Shown piece after piece: positions 34,995 to 43,011 of a stretch of 64,000 nucleotides of DNA. The notes below the pieces were generated by a model that had not been told where the DNA came from, ran no database searches, and was given only the letters and a program-made list of their open reading frames with translations. Position 1 is the first letter of the stretch; each line of letters begins with the position of its first letter. The translations under genes and the position numbers were made by a program. Source of the stretch: Paraburkholderia heleia NBRC 101817 (GTDB lineage: Bacteria > Pseudomonadota > Gammaproteobacteria > Burkholderiales > Burkholderiaceae); contig NZ_BBJH01000024.1 in NCBI RefSeq assembly GCF_000739775.1, forward strand, positions 100,872-164,871, written 5' to 3'.

Positions 34995-35053
34995 TTGACA
35001 AGACTGACCAGTCTCGTTTAGATTTGGCGAAACGAGACTACCTGGTCTCGTTT
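34995..35053 (+). promoter_or_regulatory. Promoter with three TetR half-sites
   Basis: TTGACA (34995-35000), 17 bp, TTAGAT (35018-35023) form the rightward promoter. GTCTCGTTT occurs at 35011-35019 and 35045-35053, and its inverse AAACGAGAC at 35030-35038. The last two make a perfect dyad with 9-bp arms around 6 bp; the first two a perfect dyad with 10-bp arms (including flanking A/T) around 10 bp. Bound TetR would cover the -10 and the start of transcription. Confidence 0.8.
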
Positions 35054-35096
35054 GAGGGGCATATCCGCCTCGCAGGCAACCGTCGAGGAGAACGTT

Positions 35097-36020
35097 ATGG
35101 AACTTTTCATCACAGGTGGTACTGGCTACATCGGGCAAGCGGTCGCGCGCAAGGCAATCAGCCTCGGCCATCAGGTGACGGCGCTGGTGCGCGAAACCAG
35201 GTCGGAGGCCGCGGGCACCCTGGCACGTCTCGGCGTGAAACTGCACGGCGGCGACTTGCGCGAGCCACAGTCTTTCGCTGCGACTGCCGGTGCCGCTGAT
35301 GGCGTGCTGCACATGGCGTCGACCAACGACGCTTGCGCCGGTGCTGCCGACGAGGCCGCGGCTGCGGCGATGCTTTCGCATTCGCATCCGGGCGCGGCGT
35401 TCGTCTATACGTCGGGGACCTGGGTCTACGGCAATACAGGGGGAGCGCCCGCGACTGAAGCGTCGGCGCTGAACCCGACACCACTCGTCGCCTGGCGGCC
35501 CGCAGTGGAGCAACATGTGCTGGCGCTGGCAGCGAGCCGTTCGATTGCCGCAGTGGTTCTCAGGCCGGCAATGGTGCATGGCTACGGCGGCGGCATCTTC
35601 GGCATGCTTGCCAGCATGGTCCGTCAGACCGGCAGTGTGAGGGTCGTCGGCAATGGTCGCAATGACTGGCCCGCCGTTCACGTCGACGATCTCGCGACGG
35701 CATACCTGAGCGCAGTGGAGCAGGCGGCAAGCGGTGACGGTCGAGTTGCGGGACAGATCTTCAACGTGGTCGCGGAGGATGCCGTTGCCGTCGCCGAAAT
35801 AGGCGAAGCGATTCGGGCATCGGCCGGCGCCGACCGCGTCGAATCATGGCCGCTCGACGACGCTCGCAAGTCGCTTGGGCCATTTGCTGACGCACTGGCG
35901 CTCGACCAGACGGTAAGCGGCCAGCATGCCCGCCGGGTCCTTGCGTGGGAACCCCGCGGCCCCGGCCTGATTGCGGACCTCGCAGCGCAAAAGCACGATC
36001 AACAAAGCAACGGAGCATGA
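35097..36020 (+). CDS. NAD-dependent epimerase/dehydratase-family (extended SDR) protein
   Basis: A 307-residue extended SDR: MELFITGGTGYIGQAVARKA is the cofactor-binding start, and FVYTSGTWVYGNTG has the conserved Ser/Thr-Tyr neighbourhood although the classical YxxxK is not obvious (the Tyr is followed by no Lys at +4), so it may act as an NAD(P)-dependent reductase of uncertain chemistry or a binding protein. HVDDLATAYLSAVE is typical of the family. GAGGAG precedes the ATG. It is under the TetR operator, and its stop overlaps the DoxX gene start, so the two are translated together. Confidence 0.85.
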   Translation: MELFITGGTGYIGQAVARKAISLGHQVTALVRETRSEAAGTLARLGVKLHGGDLREPQSFAATAGAADGVLHMASTNDACAGAADEAAAAAMLSHSHPGAAFVYTSGTWVYGNTGGAPATEASALNPTPLVAWRPAVEQHVLALAASRSIAAVVLRPAMVHGYGGGIFGMLASMVRQTGSVRVVGNGRNDWPAVHVDDLATAYLSAVEQAASGDGRVAGQIFNVVAEDAVAVAEIGEAIRASAGADRVESWPLDDARKSLGPFADALALDQTVSGQHARRVLAWEPRGPGLIADLAAQKHDQQSNGA

Positions 36021-36367
36021 CGATGGCGTGGAACAGTGTGTCTCTTGAATCGATCCTCGCGATGATCTTGACGGTTCTGTTCGCGGTGGCTGGGGTGGTC
36101 AATCTCGCAAGACCCGGCGCGGTGAAGCGCGACTTCGCGCGCTGGGGTTACCCGGCATGGTTTCCGTTGCTCTGCGGCACGCTGGAGCTGTTCAGTGCCG
36201 CACTTCTTGCTGGGCAACAAACCCGGGTCTTAGGCCTGACGCTGGCCGGCGCGATCATGGCCGGCGTGCTCTTCACCTTGCTACGGAACCGGGAGCCGTT
36301 CCGGCATCTCGCCCCGGCGCTGATCTTCTCGGCTCTCATTGTGGTTACCGTGGCGGCCCGCAGCTGA
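36017..36367 (+). CDS. DoxX-like small membrane protein
   Basis: A 116-residue inner-membrane protein with four hydrophobic segments (SILAMILTVLFAVAGVVNLA, FPLLCGTLELFSAALLAG, LGLTLAGAIMAGVLFTLL, LAPALIFSALIVVTVAA), the DoxX/DoxD-like pattern with RWGYPAWFP between the first two. Its ATG overlaps the stop of the epimerase gene (ATGA), so it belongs to the TetR-controlled operon. DoxX-like proteins are linked to quinone or thiol redox at the membrane; the exact role here is open. Confidence 0.82.
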   Translation: MTMAWNSVSLESILAMILTVLFAVAGVVNLARPGAVKRDFARWGYPAWFPLLCGTLELFSAALLAGQQTRVLGLTLAGAIMAGVLFTLLRNREPFRHLAPALIFSALIVVTVAARS

Positions 36368-36472
36368 AACCGTGCCGCTGTCAGGCGAGCGAGCCCGGGA
36401 CGCCAAGCCTGGGACCCGCGCAGCCCTTGGCGAAGGTCCGTTGTCGAGAGCGACGACATCGTTACGATCGAC

Positions 36473-36661
36473 TCATCGGGGGCGCATGAGCTTCTCGTTA
36501 AACGCATAATTGGCGTACCTGGCGACATCATGGGCCGGGGCGCCTTCTCGCTGGACCCAACTCACTTCGATTTGCGACGGCCCGACCGGTTCGGCGAGCG
36601 TCCGGAGAACTTTCAGTGCGAATTCCACCGCCTCGGCACTAGAATTCAGGCATGGTCGCAT
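36473..36661 (-). CDS. Uncharacterised small protein, 62 residues
   Basis: A short soluble frame (SSAEAVEFALKVLRTLAEPV, GPSQIEVSWVQREGAPAHDV, ARYANYAFNEKLMRPR) with balanced composition and amphipathic helices, overlapping nothing on its strand. There is no good ribosome binding site before the ATG; it is divergent from the tiny membrane-protein gene 17 bp away. I do not recognise it. It could be real or chance. Confidence 0.4.
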   Translation of the reverse strand: MRPCLNSSAEAVEFALKVLRTLAEPVGPSQIEVSWVQREGAPAHDVARYANYAFNEKLMRPR

Positions 36662-36678
36662 TCCCGAAGGAGGCTGCC

Positions 36679-36834
36679 ATGACTCAGTCCATGATCAGTT
36701 TTTGGGTTGGCCTTGTGGTTCTCGTTGTCATTGCCATGGCCCTGTCCCGTCGCTACCGGCGCGATCACCCGGGAGGGAGCCTGAGCGAGTGGCTCGACAC
36801 ACACCATATGAGCTGGATGCATCGCAAACACTAG
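36679..36834 (+). CDS. Tiny single-span membrane protein, 51 residues
   Basis: MTQSMISFWVGLVVLVVIAM is one membrane helix, followed by a basic stretch SRRYRRDHPGG and a His-rich tail THHMSWMHRKH. AAGGAGG at ideal spacing supports translation. It lies 21 bp before the zinc-ribbon gene and may be co-transcribed with it. The topology would put the Arg-rich part in the cytoplasm. Family unknown to me. Confidence 0.6.
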   Translation: MTQSMISFWVGLVVLVVIAMALSRRYRRDHPGGSLSEWLDTHHMSWMHRKH

Positions 36835-36855
36835 CGTTCTCGTTAGAGGAATACC

Positions 36856-37020
36856 ATGCCGACTTATCAGTACAGGTGCGAGAAGTGCGGTGAGATGTTC
36901 GAGCATACCGAGCATCTCGCCGAACATGAGACGGCTCATCCGCCTTGCCCAAAGTGCGGAAGCGAGAAGGTTCAGCACACACCCACACCCTTCGTGGCGA
37001 AAACACCCCGAAAGTCCTGA
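36856..37020 (+). CDS. FmdB-type zinc-ribbon protein
   Basis: A 54-residue protein of the FmdB putative regulatory family (PF09723): MPTYQYRCEKCGEMFEHTEH supplies the first CxxC after the typical MPxYxYxC start, and CPKCGSEKV the second, forming one zinc ribbon, with a short basic tail. AGAGGA lies before the ATG. Function of the family is poorly known; many members accompany nitrile, amide or stress genes. It is convergent with the RND pump gene, 15 bp apart. Confidence 0.8.
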   Translation: MPTYQYRCEKCGEMFEHTEHLAEHETAHPPCPKCGSEKVQHTPTPFVAKTPRKS

Positions 37021-37035
37021 AACCGCTTCAGCCGC

Positions 37036-40000
37036 TCAGGTCGGCGCCCGTTGCTCCCTGTCCCGATGATGGTCTGCGGCGAGGAACATATACATCGCGG
37101 GCACGACGAACAGTGTGAACAGCGTACCGATCGACATCCCCGTGAAGATCACGAGGCCCATCGCGTTGCGGCCGGCCGCGCCCGCACCCGATGCGATCAC
37201 GAGCGGCACGACGCCCAGCACCATGGCGGCCGTCGTCATCAGGATCGGCCGCAAGCGCACGCCCGCCGCTTCTTCGAGGGCTTCGCGCTTGCGCCGCCCC
37301 GCGCGTTGCAGTTCGTTTGCGAACTGCACGATCAGAATGCCGTGCTTGCTGACGAGGCCCATCAGCGTGACGAGGCCCACTTGCGTGTAAATGTTCAGCG
37401 TCGTGAGTCCCACGTTGATGAAGATCAGCGCGCCGAACAGCGCCATCGGCACCGATACGAGAATCACGACCGGATCGCGAAAGCTCTCGAACTGGGCGGC
37501 GAGCGCGAGAAACACGATGATCGTCGCCAACAGCAGCGTGGTCACGAAGCCGCCTGATTCCTGCACGAATTGTCGCGACAAGCCGGAATAATCGGCCGTG
37601 TAGCCCGTCGGCGCGGCGTCGACGGTGGCCCGGCGCAGGAAGTCGAGCACCTCGCCCTGCGAGATGCCCGGTGCGAGCACGCCGGAAATCGTCGCCGAAT
37701 TGAATTGCTGGAAGTGATTGATCGACTCCGGCACGACGTTGCGCTTCAGATGCGTGACCGTCGACGCGGGAATCACGCTGCCATCGGGGGTGCGCAAGTA
37801 ATAGTCGAGCACTTGCGACGGATTCAGCCGGTCCGTTTGCAGTACCTGCGGAATCACCTTGTACGAGCGGCCGGCAATCGAAAAGTAGTTGACGAAGTTA
37901 CCGCCGAGCGCCGCGCCCAGCGTCTGCCCGACATCGCTTTGCGTCAGGCCGAGCGAAGCGACTTTGTCGCGATCCACGAGCAACACGCTTTCCGGCTTGT
38001 CGATCTTCAGATCGCTGTCGACGAAAAAGAACATGCCGCTTGCGCGCGCCTTTTGCAGCACGGCTTGCGACACTTCGTTGAGGTTCTCGAACGGCTCCGT
38101 CGTGCTGATGACGAATTGCACGGGCAATCCTTGCGCGCCCGGCAGGGGCGGAAACTGAAATGCGGCGACGCGCGCGCCCGCGATGCCGTTCCACTTCTGC
38201 TGCAATTCCTGCTGCAATTGCGTCGCGCCCTTCTTGCGCTTGTCCCACGTTTTGAAGAGCACGCCGCCGATGCCCTGGTTCAGCGTCGGCACGCCCGTGA
38301 GCTGGAACATCTGTGCATATTCGGGCAACTGCTTCGAGATCTCGAAGACCTGATCCGCGTAGGTCTGCATCTGCTGGATCGTCGCGTTCGGCGGCCCCAG
38401 GACCTGGGACAGCACGATACCCTGATCTTCCTGAGGCGCAAGCTCCGATTGCGACGTCATGAAGAGATACACCGTGCCGCACAGGAGCAGCGCGCCCATC
38501 ACGACGAACACGGGCCACGTGTCGAGCATCGCATGCAACAGGCGCCGGTAGCCGTGATGCACACGATCGAACTGCCGGTCGACGAAGCGCGCGAAGCGGC
38601 CCGACTGCTGGTCCGTGCGGAAAAAGCGCGAACACATCATCGGCGAAAGCGTCAACGCGATCACGCCCGACACGGTGACCGCGCCCGCCAGCGTGAACGC
38701 GAACTCGGTGAAAAGCGCGCCTGTCAGACCGCCCTGAAAGCCGATGGGCGCGTACACGGCGATCAGCACGACCGTCATCGCGAGAATCGGGCCGCCGAGT
38801 TCGCGCGCCGCGATCAGTGCGGCTTCGAAAGGCGTCTTGCCCTCCTCTTTCATATGCCGGTCGACGTTCTCGACCACAATGATCGCATCGTCGACGACGA
38901 GCCCGATGGCGAGCACGAGCGCAAGCAGTGTCAGCAGATTGATCGAATAGCCGAGCGCCTGCATCACGAAAAACGTGCCGATCAGCGAGAGCGGCATCGC
39001 GATCACGGGCACGATCACCGCGCGCAAGCTGCCGAGGAAAAGGAAGATCACGACGGTCACGATCAGCAGCGCCTCGACGAGCGTCTTCACCACTTCTGCG
39101 ATCGCCGTGTTGATGAAGTCGGTCGCGTCGTAGACGATGTCGCCCGTCATGCCCGTCGGGAACTGCCTCTGCAGGTCCGGGAATAGGGTTTTCACGCGCT
39201 TCGCCACGTCGAGCACATTCGCATCGGGCGCCACCTTGATGCCGATGAACACCGATCGCTTGCCGCTGAACGCGACGTTGAAGTCGTAATTGTCCGCGCC
39301 GAGCACGACATTCGCGACGTCTTCGAGGCGCACGATCGCGCCGTTCTTCTGCGTGACGACGAGTTTCCTGAAGTCCTCGACGGAATGCAGGTCGGTGCCT
39401 GCATTGAGATCGACGCTGATCATCTGGCCTTTGGTCGTGCCAAGCGTCGCCAGATAGTTGTTGTTGCCGAGCGCCGTGAAGACGTCGGCGGCCGTCACAT
39501 TGTGTGCGGCGAGCCTGCTCGAGTCGAGCCATGCGCGCAGCGCGAACTGACGGCCGCCGAGCACTTCCGCCGTTTGCACGCCCTGGACCGAATCGAGCTT
39601 CGGTTTCACGACACGCAGCAGATAATCCGTGACATTGTTGCTCGGCAGCACGTCGCTGTAAAAGCCCATGTACATCGCGTCGGTGGTTTGACCCACTTGC
39701 ACGGTCAGCACCGGCTGTTGCGCCTGCGGCGGCAACTGGTTGCGCACCGAAGCGATCTGCGTGTTGATCTCTGTGAGCGCGCGATTGGAGTCGTAGTTGA
39801 GTCGCAGCGTCGCGGTGATCGTCGACACGCCCGTAGTACTCGTCGACGACATGTAGTCGATGCCCTGCGCCTGCGCAATCGCGGCTTCGAGCGGCTGCGT
39901 GATGAAGCCCGCCATGGTGTCGGCGCTCGCGCCATAGTACGCGGTGGTGATCGTCACCACGCCGTTCTCGGTTTGCGGATACTCGCTGACCTTCAGCGCC

Positions 40001-40089
40001 GCAAGCGAGCGCAAGCCGAGCACGAGTATCAGCAGGCTCACCACCGATGCGAGCACCGGGCGTTCAATGAAGATGTCGGTGAATTTCAT
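37036..40089 (-). CDS. HAE1-family RND multidrug efflux pump
   Basis: A 1017-residue AcrB/MexB-type inner-membrane proton antiporter. It begins MKFTDIFIERPVLASVVSLL, has the proton-relay pair in GLVVDDAIIVVENVDRH (Asp407/408 of AcrB), GGPILAMTVVLIAVYAPIGF and two sets of six helices with two large periplasmic domains. It exports organic toxicants through the adaptor and outer-membrane channel encoded just upstream. It follows the adaptor gene by 11 bp and is last in the operon. No regulator is adjacent: the nearest genes on either side are unrelated. Confidence 0.93.
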   Translation of the reverse strand: MKFTDIFIERPVLASVVSLLILVLGLRSLAALKVSEYPQTENGVVTITTAYYGASADTMAGFITQPLEAAIAQAQGIDYMSSTSTTGVSTITATLRLNYDSNRALTEINTQIASVRNQLPPQAQQPVLTVQVGQTTDAMYMGFYSDVLPSNNVTDYLLRVVKPKLDSVQGVQTAEVLGGRQFALRAWLDSSRLAAHNVTAADVFTALGNNNYLATLGTTKGQMISVDLNAGTDLHSVEDFRKLVVTQKNGAIVRLEDVANVVLGADNYDFNVAFSGKRSVFIGIKVAPDANVLDVAKRVKTLFPDLQRQFPTGMTGDIVYDATDFINTAIAEVVKTLVEALLIVTVVIFLFLGSLRAVIVPVIAMPLSLIGTFFVMQALGYSINLLTLLALVLAIGLVVDDAIIVVENVDRHMKEEGKTPFEAALIAARELGGPILAMTVVLIAVYAPIGFQGGLTGALFTEFAFTLAGAVTVSGVIALTLSPMMCSRFFRTDQQSGRFARFVDRQFDRVHHGYRRLLHAMLDTWPVFVVMGALLLCGTVYLFMTSQSELAPQEDQGIVLSQVLGPPNATIQQMQTYADQVFEISKQLPEYAQMFQLTGVPTLNQGIGGVLFKTWDKRKKGATQLQQELQQKWNGIAGARVAAFQFPPLPGAQGLPVQFVISTTEPFENLNEVSQAVLQKARASGMFFFVDSDLKIDKPESVLLVDRDKVASLGLTQSDVGQTLGAALGGNFVNYFSIAGRSYKVIPQVLQTDRLNPSQVLDYYLRTPDGSVIPASTVTHLKRNVVPESINHFQQFNSATISGVLAPGISQGEVLDFLRRATVDAAPTGYTADYSGLSRQFVQESGGFVTTLLLATIIVFLALAAQFESFRDPVVILVSVPMALFGALIFINVGLTTLNIYTQVGLVTLMGLVSKHGILIVQFANELQRAGRRKREALEEAAGVRLRPILMTTAAMVLGVVPLVIASGAGAAGRNAMGLVIFTGMSIGTLFTLFVVPAMYMFLAADHHRDREQRAPT

Positions 40090-40100
40090 CGCGCGCTCTT

Positions 40101-41252
40101 CTATTGTTCCTGAGGCGTCGGATTCGGGCTGTCCGCAGGTAGCACGCGGTTGTCGATCACGAGGGGCGTGCCGTTTTTCAGTTTCAGCTGGCCGCTCGTC
40201 ACAACCTGCGTGCCTGCGTTGATGCCCTTGAGAATGGCGACCTGGTCGCCGCGCGTCGGCCCCGGCGTGACGAACACCTGTTGCGCGACGGGCATGATCT
40301 TGCCTTGTGCATTCTTTTGTTCGCCGGGCTTCACGATGAACACCGTCGCGCCATACGGGTTATAGGTGATCGCCGTTTGCGGCAAGGTCAGAAAGCGCTG
40401 CGCGCCGCCCGCGTCGATCTTTACGTTCGCATACATGCCAGGCAGCAGCTTGCGCTCGCGATTGTCGACGGTCGCCTCGATCTGGACGTTGCGCGTCGTG
40501 CTGTCCACGCGCGGATTGATCGAGCGGATCTTGCCGTCGAACGTGCGGTTGCCGAACGCATCCGTATCGACGGCGATGGCCTGGCCAACCTGCAATTGAC
40601 CGAGCTGCTGCTGCGGCAGAAAGAAGTCGGCGTAGATCGGGTCGATGGCTTGCAGCGTGACGATGGCGTCCCCCGGATTGAGGTACTGGCCGGGGTTGAC
40701 TGTCGTGATGCCGACGCGTCCCGCGAACGGCGCGCGAATCGTCTTCTTCTCGACGAGGGCGGCCTGTTGATCGACCTGGGCTCTTTTGCTCTTGAGGTCG
40801 GCGGCGTCGGCGTCGAGCTGCGCCCTGGCAATCGCCTGAATGCCGAACTGCGCCTTGTCGCGGTTGTAGACCGTTTGCGCGAGGTCCGCCGCCGCTTTGA
40901 GCGACGCGAGCTGCGCCCGGTCCGAATCGTCGTTCAGGCGCACGAGCACCTGATCTGTCTTCACCTCCTGGCCCGAGTTGAACGCGATCTCGCGCACGAG
41001 CCCGGCCACTTCCGTCGTCACGTCGACGCCGCGCACCGCGCGCAGGCTGCCCACCGCCGCAAGCTGCGGCTGCCAAGTCTGATAGCCGGCGATAGCAGCC
41101 GTGACGGTGGCGGGCGGCGCGGTGTTGCTCGCCATGAACTTCTTGATCATGTGCGCCTTGAACAGATTGAAACCGACCAGCGCGCCGAGCAGTATGGCCA
41201 CGCAGATCAGCATGATGATCATCCGCTTTGCCATCGGTTTTTTCGTCGTCAT
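40101..41252 (-). CDS. RND periplasmic adaptor (AcrA/MexA-like)
   Basis: A 383-residue membrane-fusion protein anchored by one N-terminal helix (KRMIIMLICVAILLGALVGF) rather than a lipobox. The lipoyl-like hairpin and barrel parts follow (VDVTTEVAGLVREIAFNSGQ, KTIRAPFAGRVGITTVNPGQ, MYANVKI). Of two in-frame ATGs six bases apart, the second is preferred because AGGA is seven bases before it. Located 37 bp after the outer-membrane gene and 11 bp before the pump gene. Confidence 0.9.
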   Translation of the reverse strand: MTTKKPMAKRMIIMLICVAILLGALVGFNLFKAHMIKKFMASNTAPPATVTAAIAGYQTWQPQLAAVGSLRAVRGVDVTTEVAGLVREIAFNSGQEVKTDQVLVRLNDDSDRAQLASLKAAADLAQTVYNRDKAQFGIQAIARAQLDADAADLKSKRAQVDQQAALVEKKTIRAPFAGRVGITTVNPGQYLNPGDAIVTLQAIDPIYADFFLPQQQLGQLQVGQAIAVDTDAFGNRTFDGKIRSINPRVDSTTRNVQIEATVDNRERKLLPGMYANVKIDAGGAQRFLTLPQTAITYNPYGATVFIVKPGEQKNAQGKIMPVAQQVFVTPGPTRGDQVAILKGINAGTQVVTSGQLKLKNGTPLVIDNRVLPADSPNPTPQEQ

Positions 41253-41289
41253 CGTCATGTCCTGGCGGGAGCGGCCATTGCACAAGAAT

Positions 41290-42867
41290 TCATTTCTGCG
41301 TAGCCGGCGCGGGCTGGGCTGCCTGGCTCGTCGTCACGTCGTTCCACCAGCCGCCGCCGAGCGCCTGAAACAGCGCCGCCGTGTCCGCATAGCGCGCGGC
41401 CTGCGCCTGGGCGAGATTCACGACGGTCTGCTGGTATTGACGCTGTGCATCGAGCAGCGCCAGATAGCTGACGCCGCCGATGCGAAACTGGCCGCGCGTC
41501 AGGTCGAGCGAATCGCTGGCCGCGCGCCATGCTTGCGTCTGCGCGCTCAGGCCGGTTGCATCGTGCTCGAGCGCGCGTAACGTGTCGGCGACGTTCTGGA
41601 ATGCGAGCAGCACCGTTTGGCGATATTGCGCGTTGGCCTCGTCGAATGCCGCTTCTGCGGCGCGCTTTTGCGCGCTCAACTGGCCGCCGTGAAAGATCGG
41701 CTGCGTGATGCCTGCGCCGAGGCTCCAGATCATGTCGGCGTACTTAAGAAGGCCCGCGGGCGTCAACGCCTGCGGACCGTAACTCGCGGAAAGCGTGAGC
41801 TGCGGATACAGGTTCGCCGTCGCGACGCCGACCTGGGCGCTCGCCTGATGCAACGTGGCGTCGGCGGCGAGAATGTCGGGGCGTTGCCGCACGAGCGAAG
41901 ACGGCACGCTGACGGGCAGGGTTTGCGGCAGCGTGAACATCGAGATCCTGAACTCCGGCACGTCCGTATCGCTCGGCGGCTTGCCCGCCAGGACGGCGAG
42001 CTGGTGACGCGTCTGATCGAGCGACTGATGCAACGGCGGCAACGTCGCGCGCGTCTGCGCGACCAGCGTTTCCTGCGCCAGCACGGCGGTGCGGCTCACG
42101 CCGCCCAGCTCGAGTTGCTGGCGCATGATGCGAAGCTGCGCGTCTTCGTCGTCGGCGATGCGCTCGGTCGCATCGATCTGCTCGCGCAGCGAAGCTTCCT
42201 TGATGGCTGCCGTCACGATGTTCGCGGTCAACGCGAGATAGGCCGCCTGCAACTGGAAGCCCTGGTAATCGACCTGCGAGCGCAGCGATTCGAGTTCGCG
42301 CCTTCCGCCTCCGAACACATCGAGGTTGTACGACACGTTCACGGATGCGTTATAAAGGTTCAGCAGTTCCGTGAGTTGCGGCTCGCCGAACGTGACGCCG
42401 TTGAACTTCTCGCGCGTCGCATTGGCCTTCGCATCGACGGACGGATACAGCGTGGTGCCGATTTGCGCACGAAGATTTTCGCCGGCCTGCCTGAGCGCCG
42501 CTTGCGCCGCGGCCACGTTGGGGCTGTTGGCGAGCGCTTCGCGGATCAGCGCGTCGAGCGGCTCGCAATGAAAGAGCGTCCACCACTGGGCGGGAATGTC
42601 CTGGCCGGCCACGAACAGTTGCGGGACACCCGACGCGCCCGGCGCTGAGGCCGTTTGAACGGGCAGCGGCGTGGACGTGAAAGTGCCGGTAGCGGGCGGC
42701 GCGGGCGTATGGTAATCCGGGCCGACCGTGCAGCCGGAGAAGGCGATCAGGACAGTCACCCACGCAGCACGCGTAACAGTCTCGCATGCTGCATCGCGGC
42801 GAGACGCGCTGCGCGAATGCCGGTGCAGGCAGCGGCGACTGAAACCGTGGTTGACGTCATCGATCAT
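41290..42867 (-). CDS. NodT/OprM-family outer-membrane efflux lipoprotein
   Basis: A 525-residue outer-membrane channel with an N-terminal export signal and lipobox (LIAFSGCTVGPDY, the family's classic start of the mature protein). It contains QWWTLFHCEPLDALIREALA, VSRTAVLAQETLVAQTRATL, LVRQRPDILAADATLHQASA and QAALARYA-like end motifs. AAGGTGG precedes the ATG. It is the first gene of the operon, an unusual order (channel, adaptor, pump) compared with the common adaptor-pump-channel. The N-terminal region before the lipobox is longer than usual (about 46 residues), so a later start is possible. Confidence 0.9.
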   Translation of the reverse strand: MIDDVNHGFSRRCLHRHSRSASRRDAACETVTRAAWVTVLIAFSGCTVGPDYHTPAPPATGTFTSTPLPVQTASAPGASGVPQLFVAGQDIPAQWWTLFHCEPLDALIREALANSPNVAAAQAALRQAGENLRAQIGTTLYPSVDAKANATREKFNGVTFGEPQLTELLNLYNASVNVSYNLDVFGGGRRELESLRSQVDYQGFQLQAAYLALTANIVTAAIKEASLREQIDATERIADDEDAQLRIMRQQLELGGVSRTAVLAQETLVAQTRATLPPLHQSLDQTRHQLAVLAGKPPSDTDVPEFRISMFTLPQTLPVSVPSSLVRQRPDILAADATLHQASAQVGVATANLYPQLTLSASYGPQALTPAGLLKYADMIWSLGAGITQPIFHGGQLSAQKRAAEAAFDEANAQYRQTVLLAFQNVADTLRALEHDATGLSAQTQAWRAASDSLDLTRGQFRIGGVSYLALLDAQRQYQQTVVNLAQAQAARYADTAALFQALGGGWWNDVTTSQAAQPAPATQK

Positions 42868-43011
42868 CGATCCACCTTGTTTCACTGCGTGGAATACGAA
42901 CGAAACGGCAGATGCAGAGTTTGAAATCATGCCACAGGTGCCGCTCGTCTGATCGACCTGAACTACCATGGAATCTATTCCCTTGCTGGCGACGTGCCCA
43001 CGGAGGTCGAC

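Noticed and set aside
37570..39186. 538-codon plus-strand frame opposite the RND pump gene
   Set aside because: Arg/His/Asp-rich low-complexity antisense translation with no domain; the pump reads perfectly on the other strand.
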